A stretch of DNA of 27,985 nucleotides from Didymodactylos carnosus (Eukaryota > Rotifera > Eurotatoria > Philodinida > Philodinidae): NCBI GenBank assembly GCA_905250885.1, contig CAJNOQ010001848.1:1-27985 (forward strand). Direction: 5' to 3'. Position 1 is the stretch's first letter, and the number at the start of each line of letters is the position of its first letter. The notes beneath the pieces were generated by a model that saw only the letters and a list, made by a program, of their open reading frames with translations, ran no database searches and was not told the origin of the DNA. Made by a program: the position numbers and the translations under genes. Positions 9,780-20,290 of this stretch are shown in pieces.

Positions 9780-10192
9780 ATGAACTCAACCACAACTATT
9801 GATGAAGACGGAGGGAAAGATGTTTTAGACTGTTGGAGAACACATCAACAAGCATATCCAATGATATCATCTATTGCTCGAGAAATTCTCGCTATTCCTG
9901 CATCAAATACAGGAGTAGAACGACTGTTCTCGTCTACCAAAAACACTGTCTCCAATCGTCGTACCAGTTTAGGTGCAGAAAAAATTAATAAACTAATGTT
10001 TCTCCAAAAGAATTTGTAGACATTGAGGAAATAGAGAAAAACGAGACAGTTGAATCAACCGTCTTGTCAAGTATCAACTGTGTTGATACACCTGCGTCAA
10101 AACGAAAACCACTAGATGAAAATGAACAGCTGTTTGTAACAATAAAAAAACCTAAAATTCAAATTGAAAGTCATGATATAGATGACGATTGA
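9780..10192 (+). pseudogene. hAT transposase, C-terminal fragment
   Basis: The frame 9780-10019 carries a clear hATC dimerisation motif: CWRTHQQAYPMISSIAREIL, then IPASNTGVERLFSS, then SNRRTSLGAEKINKLMFL. The frame stops at TAG (10017-10019), but shifting by one base in the AAAAG run just before it opens 58 further codons (FVDIEEIEKNE...SKRKPLDENE...KKPKIQIE) to TGA at 10190-10192. A single lost A therefore breaks the original C-terminus, which includes a basic patch. The BED finger and catalytic core are absent; the upstream side is ATCCCG-rich non-coding DNA. The sequence differs clearly from the hAT remnant at 2764-3858, so these are two families. The fragment is dead. Confidence 0.87.
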
Positions 10193-10503
10193 ATTGAAAA
10201 GAAAATTAGGCTTTCCCCGTCTGTCTTTCTCTCTGTACATCAGTGTTTAGGCTGTTGAACATACATTTTCTTTTTGATTTTCACACTGATATGTAGGCTT
10301 TTAAAGAGATATTGCTTTTATTGATGTTGTACAACGATGTATAAGCAAGCAAACTGATATTTTGTTGTTTACTTTATTTTTGTGATAAAGAATATAGTTC
10401 CAATAAATTGGAAAAAGAAAATCCCGATCCCGAACCCGTTCGTAAGCTTGACCCCGATCCCGTCCAGTAAGTTTGATTCCGGTCCCGATCCCGCAGGGCT
10501 CTA
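10193..10503 (+). repeat. 3' non-coding end and right terminus of the hAT remnant
   Basis: An AATAAA-containing stretch (10403-10408) could be the polyadenylation signal of the transposase gene. It is followed by subterminal ATCCCG/CCCGATCCCG repeats (10421-10490). The stretch ends in CCCGCAGGGCTCTA, whose complement TAGAGCCCTGCGGG looks like a hAT terminus. No matching left terminus was found, so no target duplication can be scored. Confidence 0.6.
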
Positions 10504-11410
10504 GTCGTAGGCCTAGTTGTTACACATGAGAGTGGAACTAGAAATTATTCTATCTAAAAGAAACCCATTGGAGTATTTGTTATGAATGAGAAAGTGGTGA
10601 TTTTAATTGACTTTGACATTGAGCTAAATTGATTTATACAAAATTCATCAAAAACTAAACGTTTATCAAAATGTTTTTTTTGATGAAAAAGACTTTGTTT
10701 GATAAAAAGATAAAGGACGTGATTAAAAAAGAGTTGTGACAAAAAAGATTATTTAACAAATTCAAATAACAAAATAAAAATAAAATCATGACTTTTTTCT
10801 CATTGACGTCAATTCATTATTGACGAGGAAATTTAACACTTTATTATATTGTGAACACGTTCGATGATTAATGTGGATTTTTCGCATTTCTCTTTATTAC
10901 GTTCTTTTTCATTGAAATCAAAAGAGTTTTTGAGAAAATTAAAACTGAAGAAAATCTCTTCATTTCAAATTCATATTTCATTTTTTGTTTTTGAAACGAA
11001 TGAAAATCAAATGATCAATCTTCTTCATTATTCAAATAGAATATCAATTCTTTCTTAAAAACACTTTTTCTCCCTTTGTGTTCTCTCGGAAGAAATGAAT
11101 GAGAGAAAAAACAACAGAGAAAACGAGACATATAAATGAAGAGAAAATCCATCATAAATCTCATCTGATTTTTATCAAAAAAAGAAGATTCACTTTGAAA
11201 TATCAAACAGTGATACTTTTCATATCAATTATTCTGATTAGTCGAAGAAATCTTTTCGGATATGTGGGATATTCATCTATTCGTTCTTATTCTTCCTATT
11301 CCGATCAATAAAATATCAGCAGATAAACACTTTGATTTTTCACACATTAAAGATCATCATTTGGAGAAGAAAAACGAAAGAATTCTTTCAAAGTTAAGTT
11401 GATTGTTGTT
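10504..11410. other. AT-rich stretch without a supported gene
   Basis: Several ORFs of about 60-70 codons occur on both strands, but they overlap one another and are made of F/S/K/I-rich low-complexity sequence, so I treat them as chance. TTTGATGAAAAAG- and TTCATTG-type words recur without a measurable period. Confidence 0.4.
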
Positions 11411-11569
11411 ATTAGGCCTGCGACAGCTCACCGGGCAATGAATCGAAAGAGCTAGACTCGAAGTTATGCTGACCAGCTCCTTTTTTGTGGGCTGCGTCCA
11501 ATGACCAGCTCTTTTTTTTGAGCTGGATGCATTAATCAGCTCTTTTTCGTGAGCTGGGTCCGCCAAGGG

Positions 11570-11755
11570 CTATCCTATGAGGGTATCCATAGATCCTCAA
11601 CTGCTATCCTATGGGGTAGGGTGTACAACTCACGCTCATAAGCGCTCATAAGAGCGTGAGGGTGAATGATCATAGCGCTCCCGCTCGTGAGCATTAGCGC
11701 GAGTTGTACATCCCTACTATGGGGGTATCCATCGATCCTCGAGAGTTATCCTATG
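11570..11755 (+). repeat. 34-base tandem repeat, interrupted by a MITE
   Basis: Unit 1 (11570-11603) starts CTATCCTATGAGGGTATCC. Unit 2 starts at 11604 and is split after CTATGGGG by the inserted element, resuming at 11725 with GTATCCATCGATCCTC. A partial third unit (TTATCCTATGGGAGTACCC) follows. Without the insertion the unit is exactly 34 bases. Confidence 0.85.
11617..11716. mobile_element. 100-base hAT-type MITE with perfect 8-base target duplication
   Basis: The ends are TAGGGTGTACAACTC and GAGTTGTACATCCCTA. The interior is imperfectly palindromic (AGCGCTC and CGTGAGC words). CTATGGGG flanks it on both sides (11609-11616 and 11717-11724). That, together with the interrupted 34-base tandem repeat, proves the insertion. 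TA-GGG ends with an 8-base duplication fit hAT. Confidence 0.92.
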
Positions 11756-12130
11756 GGAGTACCCATGGTCTGTAGTGCCGGGCTCGATACTTTCCAAGTA
11801 ACTTTTGTAGAAATGAAAGAGACAATGCCCAGATATGATGTATGTCAAAGCTGGTTACCCCGCTTCAGCTGGTTCAAAAGAGCTGTTCATCCGTTCCAGC
11901 TCACTCAAATGAGCTGGTCATCCAGCTCCAGATCAGATATTTCAACACATTTATTTCTTGATAAGATTCGGCTGTTTACTTTTGACGTTAAAGCATCATG
12001 ACTGCTGTGTGTATAAATGAGCAGCTTTTGCTCGCTCTACACTTTTCGACGTAGTAATCTATTATATTCTTTTTTCGATATATAATCGTCTGTAAGTGAT
12101 GCTACATAGTTCAGTGATATATATATTGCA

Positions 12131-12942
12131 TGGGAATTTAAAATTGCTCGGAATAACAATAAACGCAAGGTCATGTCTACTGTTTTCTCAAAACTCGCAG
12201 CACACAATGCTATGACACACAGAGTCGGTGAATATTTCAGAGAGTAGTTTTAAGGACATTGATGCGGAGAGTGGATGTGGATTTGTCGGGATAGTTGTGG
12301 ACATCAGCTGTGACTGCAAATGTATGCATTTTCCCTGTTGTTCACATTCACTGATCCTATTTTCATTAGAAGCAATTGGCAGAGACGCAGCTAGAAGGGG
12401 AGTCACGAGGACCTGGGTATTTCGTTTGGTAGAAAACTACCTGAAAAAGAATATGGACACACTTATTTCATACTGGACAAAGTTATATTCCTTCTGTGCA
12501 CTTTGTTGATTAGTTGAGCGCTGATCTTATGAAACTCCAGTCGATCTCTTCGCCAACGTGACGGCGCGGATGTGTATTGATAGTGTCAGGGATAGGAAAA
12601 ACATCCATATCCACTCATACGTCCAACTGTACTTCGACCTGTACCAACATCGAGACCCGATTCTATTTACTTAAACTACTCTCTGTAATATTCATCCGCT
12701 CCATATATCATGGCACTGTGTGCTGTGAAGTTTTCTGAGAGAAAAATAGATGTGACCTTGCGTTTATTGTTATTCAGAGCAATTTAAAATTCTCCTCTAG
12801 GAGAAATTAGAATTTAATTTTCCCTCGGAGAAACTAAAATCTTCAATTTTTGTGAAGAAATTCGGCAAAAAAACATCATTTCAATTTGTCCTAGAGGAGA
12901 TATAAACTGTAATCTCATCGAGATGAATATTAAATTCCCTGT
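12131..12942. mobile_element. Large imperfect palindromic element (about 810 bases)
   Basis: The left arm (about 12136-12255) contains AATTTAAAATTGCTC, AATAACAATAAACGCAAGGT and CAGAGAGTAGTTT. The right arm (about 12672-12793) holds the reverse complements. Beyond the right arm a smaller palindrome (CTCCTCTAGGA at 12792 against TCCTAGAGGAG at 12889) is appended. The outer words GGGAATTTAA (12132) and TTAAATTCCC (12932) pair again, which may mark the true ends. The core (12256-12670) has no convincing coding frame. No target duplication was found. Confidence 0.65.
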
Positions 12943-13019
12943 AACATATACACAAATCATTTAATCCACTTTGTCATCCAGCAATATCTGACTTCGCAAC
13001 ACTCTGTTTTACCACTTCC

Positions 13020-14135
13020 GATCGACGTAAATCAGACTGGGTGTATTGTGTGAGTGCTGGTGTCGATCACAGTGGGGTGGGTGTGCGTGTGGATGTAGGT
13101 GATGTCTTCCCGTCTCGTCGACAAAAAATTTTCTTACTTTCGGCGACAGATTTTTTTCCGTATTGTCGACAAAATATTTTTTCCTGTTTCGTCGACAACT
13201 TTTATTTTCCCGTTTTGTCGACAACTTCATGTTCCTTTGATAGACCCTAATTTAATAATTAGACATATGGTCGACTAGTTAAGGAAGAAGTAATAGAAAA
13301 CAGCGAAAATTACTATAGGATCATCAAAATTCAACCTACGAATATGACTGATAGCAACATCTTTTATTTACTTTTTAAAATAACATTATACAAGAAAGAT
13401 CAAATTAAATTGAAGAAAAAAGAATGATAAATTCATAAAAAAAAATATTCAGGATGAACTATCATTATTATTAACATCAAAATCAAATGAAACTTTTCCC
13501 CCAATTGTTTTGCTGATCTTTATAAAATAATCATCCAATGTCAACAAACCTTTGTCATGACGATCCATTAAATCTATTATTATTCTTCTGTTTCGAATAA
13601 GATATCTTTTTCTCTGGGGGTGTGTCTTGTTCTAGTGCTGCACCTGCTTCAGAGTTGCCATATTGAAAGCGAAATCCTTTTGTAATTCTTCGAGGACAAT
13701 ATACAAGTTCGGATTGGTGATACCAACATTTGTATTCAGTTGATGATGCCACCCTTCTAAACCATTATTAGTCCTAACCCCATGAAGACAATAGTAGCGA
13801 CTCATTTCCACAGTGTCCCATGCTATTACTTCCTAAAAAAAGTGAATACTCATTATGTAATTGATTAACTAAGCCTTAAGCAGTCGACCGTATGTTTAAT
13901 TATTAAATTGCGGGCTATCAAAGAAATACGAAATTGTCGACAAAATGGGAAAATAAAAGTTGTCGACGAAATTAAAAAAAATATTTTGTCGACGAAGTGG
14001 AAAATTTTTGTCGGCCAAACGGGACTGAACCGTATAGGTAGGCATGTAAATGTTGTGTGTATTTGACGTCTTACTTTACACACTCGCACCTTTCACCCAC
14101 CTGACTCCATCCACACTCACATCCTCACACTCAAG
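13020..14135. mobile_element. Deleted Mutator-like element with long inverted ends
   Basis: The arms run about 13020-13285 and 13855-14135. They pair best in the inner part, where both carry a series of GTCGACAA units spaced about 20 bases apart (13117-13210; inverted at 13935-14015). The outer parts are GT-rich and diverged. Long ends of about 250 bases with clustered short motifs fit Mutator-like elements, and the interior encodes the end of a Mutator-type transposase on the minus strand. No target duplication could be recognised, so the outer limits are approximate. Confidence 0.72.
13449..13832 (-). pseudogene. Mutator-like (MULE) transposase, C-terminal fragment
   Basis: Read on the minus strand from a TTTTTTAG acceptor at 13833-13834, the frame begins EVIAWDTVEMSRYYCLHG. 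It then shows the MULE signature RTNNGLEGWHHQLN followed by TNPNLYIVLEELQKD, matching the family's RTNN..EGWH...N...HPN..kFI..L. A TAG at 13632-13634 interrupts it. The same frame then continues through an arginine-rich stretch (QRKRYLIRNRRIIIDLMDRH) to a TGA at 13449. This is where a MULE protein normally ends. The DDE catalytic core and zinc finger lie upstream in intact members and are absent here. Its place between long inverted ends supports a deletion derivative of an autonomous element. Confidence 0.75.
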
Positions 14136-16150
14136 ATTTGTATTTCTCGCAAAGATTTTTCGCTAAACAATCTCTTCGCTCAAAATCCTTTGGCTATATT
14201 TTTTACCGTATTTTACATTCACGGAAAACTTTTCGTTAAAAACTTTCTCGCTAACTCGTCACCATACTATTTAATTTGTTGAAAAGTCTTAAGCTTTTAG
14301 AGAAATACAAATGATAAAATCTGATTTATTCTTGTATCATATTTAATGATTTTCTTCATCGTTCATTCTGAAAACGAAAATCAGTCGAATATTTTAAGAC
14401 GTGATTTTCTATTCGATAATCAAGAAGTGTGACACTTGCGATTTCAAATCTAAAATCATTTTAAAAGACTTTTCTATTGAATAAAATAAAGATTTTCATC
14501 TTTGTTAGACTCTTTCCCGAGCAAATGATGAAAATAAATGTTCAGTTTTCATTGATGATCGTCTTGAAGGTTTTTCTTCCAATAAACGTTGGTACATAAT
14601 TCGATCATCATTTTATTAGGGCGAAAGCTGATCTAGGGTTTAGTATTTGATGAAGGTGAAGTGTTTTTTGTTGTGGGTATTGTGTTTAGTTATATTTGTG
14701 TTAAGATAAAAGGATAGTATATGATGTAACTAAAAGATAGATTGGCTTAATGTTGAAGCAATATAATATTTTATTGTGTTTGCTGTAGTCGAAAATTCCA
14801 GTAGGTGAAGGTAATTGATTTATAATCCTGAACCCCTGAAAAAAATTAATTTGTATTGAAACAGGTATATATGGCTTAAATAGATTGTGGAATTATTCAA
14901 AAGTTATACGGAATCTAGAAGAAACTTTCAATAGAATTGGTGTTAGATTTTCTAATATACGTCTGATAAGTATTTCAATTAGTATTTCTATTTTAATTCT
15001 TCTGCAATGTTTGTTAAGTGATCTATTAGTCTTCACTAGAATCTTCCAGAGTATACTGGATTATCGGTTATTCATGTGAGAGGTATGAAAAGAACGATTT
15101 TTCGCGTAAATGTGAGGAAAAAGAGATCTTGGGTCATAAGATAGGTGTGGAGGAGACAACTTTTGTGCCATGTGTTACGCAGAGAAACCGGTCTGTCAAG
15201 GAGCAGAATAATCTTATATTGGTCCACCTCTGTCGCTCAGGCATGATAGCCTGTATGATATATTGAATACTTTTTCATTATTCGAGCAATCAAAGGACTT
15301 ATTAAATTACTAGCCATCTTACAATTAGGTTATGTGATTTTTTTATGATATAAGACACCTACAGTTTTGAATGATGGTAAACTCAGTAATAATATAATAA
15401 GGAGCAGAAATACATTAAGCTATTATTGTAACTACAAAGCATCTGACAAAAAAGATTAATATAGAAAAGCTTTAAAAGGAAAGGATATCATTACTATATC
15501 CTTTGCTCCAAAAGTCTTTTTCCTGAAGTACGTAATTAAGCATAAAAACATCATTGTTTGAATTTTATCGATTAGGTATGTTTAGATGATGGATATCATC
15601 CGCAAGTTTTTATTCGTACGAACGAGCTTCAAAACTACTAGGCAAACGTATCCGCTGCATCTTAAAAGAGATACTTATCGGCTTGTCCACGTAACTCGGG
15701 ACTTCGCTGATCAAGTTTTTAAAAAAATTATTTTAGAGTAGAACTGATAGGAGCACATCACTAGATGCAGTTTTTGACGCTGATTACCAATCTCACATTA
15801 GTTTTTGAAAAACGTTAAATTTTGGTACTAAAAATCCAGTTTTACATTTTTTGAAAACTGTATTTTCAATTTCCTCACCTAGACACTTTTCCTAATAAAA
15901 ATGGAAGGCCATACTAATCGATAGAGAATTCGATTCTCTACAAGATGATATGTTTCTTTTGAAGTTTAGACTCAGAACAAGCTTTTTAATAAAGTTTTAA
16001 GTTTTAAGATTTTCACACAATTCTAAGAAAGTGAAAACATTTTTTCAGCTTTATTTTCACCTTAGTCTATATTAGATGTCTAAAGCTAAGTCTGATGTGA
16101 AAATGAAACCCTTTGAGCAATGTTTAGTGCTCCAAACTTTGTTGGGAAAA
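14136..16150. other. Long stretch without a supported gene
   Basis: AT-rich sequence throughout. Short ORFs (such as 14885-15079) are low in complexity and lack splice context. GT-rich sequence spans 14640-14710. No inverted repeat longer than about 15 bases, tRNA or tandem array was recognised by eye. Confidence 0.4.
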
Positions 16151-16155
16151 ACGAG

Positions 16156-16527
16156 TGTCACAGCGTCACGACGATAAAACACAATTATTGAGGGATGGAA
16201 AGCTCTTTGGAAAGATTCTTTTTTAACAATTAGTAGCTCGTTTACTCCTCTACAAACTTTGCTCGAGACGCTTTTTATTAGCTATTCTAAATTCGCAGCA
16301 AATTAGCTTTTAACGAGAAGCAGTTCGAATTTAGGGGCTTTTTTTGTCACAGCGTCACGCGCCGAAAAACGCTTCTAAAAGTTTGAGTCCTTAACCACAT
16401 ACCTTCGTTTTTATACCGAAAGTAGAGTATGGCGAGCTGCGTCGAACGGCGCAAGAACGACGGTTCTAACTTATACACTTTTTGAGGAAAGCTCAAATTA
16501 CTGTGTCAAAAATGTCACAGCGTCACG
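16156..16527 (+). repeat. 15-base word TGTCACAGCGTCACG in three direct copies
   Basis: Exact copies lie at 16156-16170, 16345-16359 and 16513-16527, spaced 189 and 168 bases apart. The sequence between them is not obviously repeated, although AAAACG- and GCGCGC-type words follow some copies. The function is unknown: possibly a transposon subterminal motif or a protein-binding site. Confidence 0.75.
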
Positions 16528-16529
16528 CT

Positions 16530-18350
16530 TGGACAAGCCCTTATTCGCAGCATTTGATTAAAAAGGTAACGCGAAAAAATGAATCATGATCGCGCCTCTG
16601 TTCACATTCGAAGCCCTAGCAACTTGTTATTTTTATTAGCTAACTAATACATTTGATTAGCTGAAAGAAATATAAAATAGTGCTTAGATTTAAATAACTA
16701 GATAGAAAGAAGATATATCATCGTTTTTATTCGTTGCTCAAATAATAACTCTCAGGTATTTAATTATTTCGGTAGCTGAGTGATCCGATTGGATAGCTAG
16801 GAGAATGATTGGATAGCGGTGACAATCTTTAAATAGTGCATGGTTTAAGTAGTTAGATAAAAAAGAGAAGAATTCACCAAATTCAATATTTTTCTTGAAG
16901 AATAGCTGATAGCTGTTTATTCTTTGCGTAGCTGAATAAATCGATAATCACCTCTGTCTAAATTACAAAAGTACAGACTTTTCCATCCTCTGAAAACTAA
17001 CATGTTGAATTTCTTTCTGAGTACCTGCAATTTTCCTTTTCGTTTCTTGCGATTTTTAAATGCTCTAGCTCTTGCGACATGGATTTGTGAGCATTTATTG
17101 GAACATGTCGCCACACAAAAACGCCTAATTATATTGAATCTAGTATTTATGAGATCCATGAATTCGTTCTATCTTATCATTTGATGACTTGTCAATTCTA
17201 AGATATGGGTTCACCTCATGAAATACATAATCATTAGGCTTATTACTATTAGCTTCTTTTTATTGTAATTTATGGAAAGTGTTCATAGAACGATAACACA
17301 AGATGTGGATGATTTAAAATTCACAAACAGGACGAAACTAAAGTCGTTTAGAAAGAAATCCTGTGTAGTCATTCTAAAAGATCGAAAACTGAGAATATTT
17401 ACGTTCGGATCAAAAATAATATACCTGAACAGTACTTTTGGGTTTATTTATATAAGTAAAAACTTAACAATAATACTTACTATAGGGAAAAAGTTAGTCA
17501 ATAAAGTTCAATCGATCGTGCAGTTATATTGAATTACTTTAATGAAGACACTTCTGAGACACAGTATGTTGTACTTTTAACAGATATGATCAGCAGTAAA
17601 AGATTCTTTTACCGGTCAGAAAATAGATTGTAAGGAATTAATCAGTTTACAGTGAATTTGTTTCATTTTGGAAGTCACATCTTTATATTCATACATATTT
17701 GGATAATTCTGACAATAATAAAGAAGCCATTTTTAAGTTAATAAATATATTTTCTTAAGATTATCTTAATTTTCTGGGCAAGACGTAATGAAAAAGAGTG
17801 TTTGAACTGATACAATTAATTTAATATCTGTTTTATTAATTGTTTCACTCGTCTAGAGAACACGGACAGATTGTTGTATACAAAAAGAAATGAATACAGA
17901 GAAAGAGTGAAAATGATTATGACAAGGTGTGATCGTACGACTTAAAGAGCGAGGGAGAGGAATCGTTCACTACACATAAATTGGAGGAGACGGGGAAGAA
18001 TCAGTAATGATTGTTGATAAGCCAGTGTTTTTTATACCGATCTTTGGATAAAAGGTGCCTGACAACGATAAACAAATACCGAAACAAAACAGAGATCCTT
18101 TACAACAATCACAGTACTAATTGGTGTTGTTTTTAGTGGATTAAGTGGTTGTCCTATTCATGAATGAATGCGAAACAAGGTATAGAGAAGGTTTGTATGT
18201 CATAAAGAACACAATCGCTTTTTGTAACAACTTCTATCATTTGCCTCTATCATCAATACACGGATTGTGTTTTTCTTCACATTTTCGTTATCCTTATTTT
18301 TATTCGTATTGTCATCGAAAGGAATATCTGCTTACAAGATACGTAACATC
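16530..18350. other. Non-coding stretch upstream of the DUF3987-like gene
   Basis: No gene is supported. GATTGGATAGC words recur near 16786-16820. An 86-codon ORF at 17272-17532 has no recognisable motif and is probably chance. The last 100 bases are pyrimidine-rich (18260-18310) and may be the 3' end of an intron leading into the next gene; upstream exons could be hidden here. Confidence 0.4.
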
Positions 18351-19154
18351 ATGCAAAAGGCAGCTATATATCCGATGAACGCGACCGAAATATTTGATGA
18401 GAATATTTGCACGTTAATTGATAATATTTATTCTAGTAATCAAATGCCGTATGAATACCTTATTAGTACGATGCTCCCTGCCATTGGCCACTATGGCAGC
18501 CAAATTCAAACTAATACAGGTACATTAACGAAGATCTCTTTTTTTACAGCTATTATTGGATATCCAAGTGTCAATAAGTCAAGCGCAACAGAAACAATTT
18601 TAATGCATGTCTCATTATCGAAAAACGCCTAGGTATCAAACCAGAAGAGAGCCGAATTAACTGCGATGCGACCATCGACTTTCTTTTGATCGAACTTGAA
18701 AATAGATGTCCTAGACTCATCCGGATTTGGGATGAAGCTGTTACTCTTTTACAATCGTTCGGTCTCTACAAACAATGGTGCAACGTACGATCGTTCGATT
18801 ATGTGTACGTTATACAGTTCATCTACTTTCATCAAGCGACAAACAAAATCAGGAAATATTACGGAAGAAAATCCTGTATTAAATATTGGTGCGGCAGTTC
18901 ATCCTATTGACATCCTCTCCGCTGCATCGAACGAGTCCAACGATGATGGTCTCATGGCTTGTCTTCTTTTCTCTGCTCCCCAACCATCTATTCCCTTATC
19001 GAATGTGATCAGGTCCCTTAACATCGACGAACTAAGTCTCATCCACATGCTGTACATTATATACTGTTTCAACATCACAGAACAGAATGATTTACGACGC
19101 ACTGATGAGGACGATCAACGAACAATATACTCCTATTCAGAAGATGCTCAAAAG
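18351..19154 (+). pseudogene. DUF3987-like gene, first recognisable exon (two frameshifts)
   Basis: The frame opens MQKAAIYPMNATEIFDENIC, then ...YEYLISTMLPAIGHYG...FFTAIIGYPSVNKSSATETI. This recalls DUF3987 proteins, where a similar block ends in a P-loop-like PG..KS motif; here it is degenerate (GYPSVNKS). Near 18610 the reading frame shifts by one base and continues as IEKRLGIKPEESRINCDATIDFLLIELENR...IWDEAVTLLQSFGLYK. Near 18770 it shifts back to NNGATYDRSIMCTLYSSSTFIKRQTKSGN, then NPVLNIGAAVHPIDILSAASNESNDDGLMACLLF. The exon ends in AAAAG|GTGCGC. The frames match different parts of one protein, so these are true breaks or sequencing indels, not chance. The start (ATG 18351) is provisional, since earlier exons may exist. 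Confidence 0.6.
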
Positions 19155-19369
19155 GTGCGCTAATTTTTCTCTCATAATAATTGTTTTAATATCTCATGAG
19201 AACATACTCTCGCATTCTTAGATAAAAATGAAGAACTTCAATTGTTGAATGCGGCTGTTTACATTTTGAATTACAGCAGAAAATGAACAATACGTCTATA
19301 CATAACATTGTTTGGGAACAGATGATTGTTTTCCTCCCTCAGCTATATTCTTCAACTCTATTTTTATAG

Positions 19370-19711
19370 GTCATCAGTGATACTTTTGATGAATATACCC
19401 TTCAAATCCTTGAAGTGTATGGAATTGATCAAGGCTTATGATCCATCCTAGGCAAAACAAAGGTACAGGTAAGTAGATTGGCAGATGCATTCCATGCCAT
19501 CTTCCTTGCTGCTGCTGTTTTTGATCAACTTATCAATAATGATTCATTACCTGGATATTATGATAAGAGCAAGCCAGTCTTTGATCCACTCAAAAGAGTA
19601 GTGAGAGACTTCAAAGAAACACTTAAATGGACGGTGGCTTGCGAAGTACGGCAAAGGCTGCTGCATCGTTAATGAACTATATCGTAACTCAAAAGAATAT
19701 ATATACTAATC
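19370..19711 (+). pseudogene. DUF3987-like gene, second exon (in-frame TGA, one frameshift)
   Basis: After a 215-base intron ending TTTTTATAG, the exon joins in phase 0: VISDTFDEYTLQILEVYGIDQGL, a TGA at 19439-19441, then SILGKTKVQVSRLADAFHAIFLAAAVFDQL in the same frame. K-x-VQVxRLA with following alanine-rich helices is typical of the C-terminal part of this family. Near 19645 a one-base shift moves the frame to TAKAAASLMNYIVTQKNIYTN, ending AATC|GTAAG. The leftover single base joins correctly to the next exon (19711 to 20291). The breaks parallel those in the first exon. Confidence 0.6.
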
Positions 19712-20290
19712 GTAAGTTCCCTTGAATCTGAAGTTCTTCCATAGATGACGCATAGTTCCCGATTTTTACAAATAATCTAGAGAAATGTACGAACTCTATC
19801 ATCTTATTCCTCTTGTAGCTATGATAAACACTTATGATCAGATCACAGAATATATACGTATATAGGTGTTGATTGTTTTTTTTTTCTCTTCTTCGCCTGC
19901 TCTTTTCTTAACTTTTCTTCTCTTTTCTTTTCTTCTCTTATTTCTTATTGTCCTCTGTTTCATTTACAGTCCACTGCCAGTCTCTCGTCAGCTTGTTTAC
20001 CCAGATAAATTAATGATTCACGTCTAATGTCGACACTGCAGATAAATGTATATTAGTGTTCTTTCTCTCTTATTCAGAAATGAAGTAGAATTTTAAAAAA
20101 AATTATTTACTTGAACCTTCTAAAATATGCTCGAAGGTGTAATTCTTCTTAACAACTGAAAAATGATCCATACTGGAAAAATGCATCCACAATTTGTTCA
20201 TAAAAATAATCATCTTTACTCTTTTTTGCCTTCATTTGTACATGTGCTATACTATACTCGCTGACATTTCTTTTCATTTCATTTTTCGAG

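Larger units (their letters stand above)
11470..11940. repeat. Inverted arrays of a GACCAGCTC...GAGCTGG unit (foldback element)
   Basis: The left side (11470-11565) holds three copies of a unit of about 32 bases: TGACCAGCTC, a T-run, then GAGCTGG plus a short spacer. The right side (about 11845-11940) holds two to three copies of the same unit in inverted orientation (CCAGCTCACTCAAATGAGCTGG and similar). The two arrays flank the 34-base repeat at 11570. The arrangement suggests a foldback element with subterminal repeats; exact ends were not determined. The 111-codon ORF at 11666-12001 crosses these repeats and is not a gene. Confidence 0.7.

Noticed and set aside
10864..11311. Pair of ORFs of 64 and 70 codons
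   Set aside because: Low-complexity F/S/K/I-rich sequence, overlapping antisense ORFs and no splice or start context.
11666..12001. 111-codon plus-strand ORF
   Set aside because: It crosses a MITE end, the 34-base tandem repeat and the inverted GAGCTC array; the openness comes from repeats.
12228..12509. 93-codon plus ORF and its minus-strand shadow
   Set aside because: It begins in one arm of the palindromic element at 12131-12942, has no motif, and is matched by an opposite-strand ORF.
13041..13110. GT-rich stretch as telomeric repeat
   Set aside because: There is no regular TGTGGG or TTAGGG period; it is the outer part of a transposon end.
13041..13250. ORFs on both strands over the GTCGAC clusters
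   Set aside because: They are translations of subterminal repeats of the Mutator-like element.
17272..17532. 86-codon plus ORF as a gene
   Set aside because: It has an ATG but no recognisable domain, no paralogous signal in the window and no splice context; left as chance.
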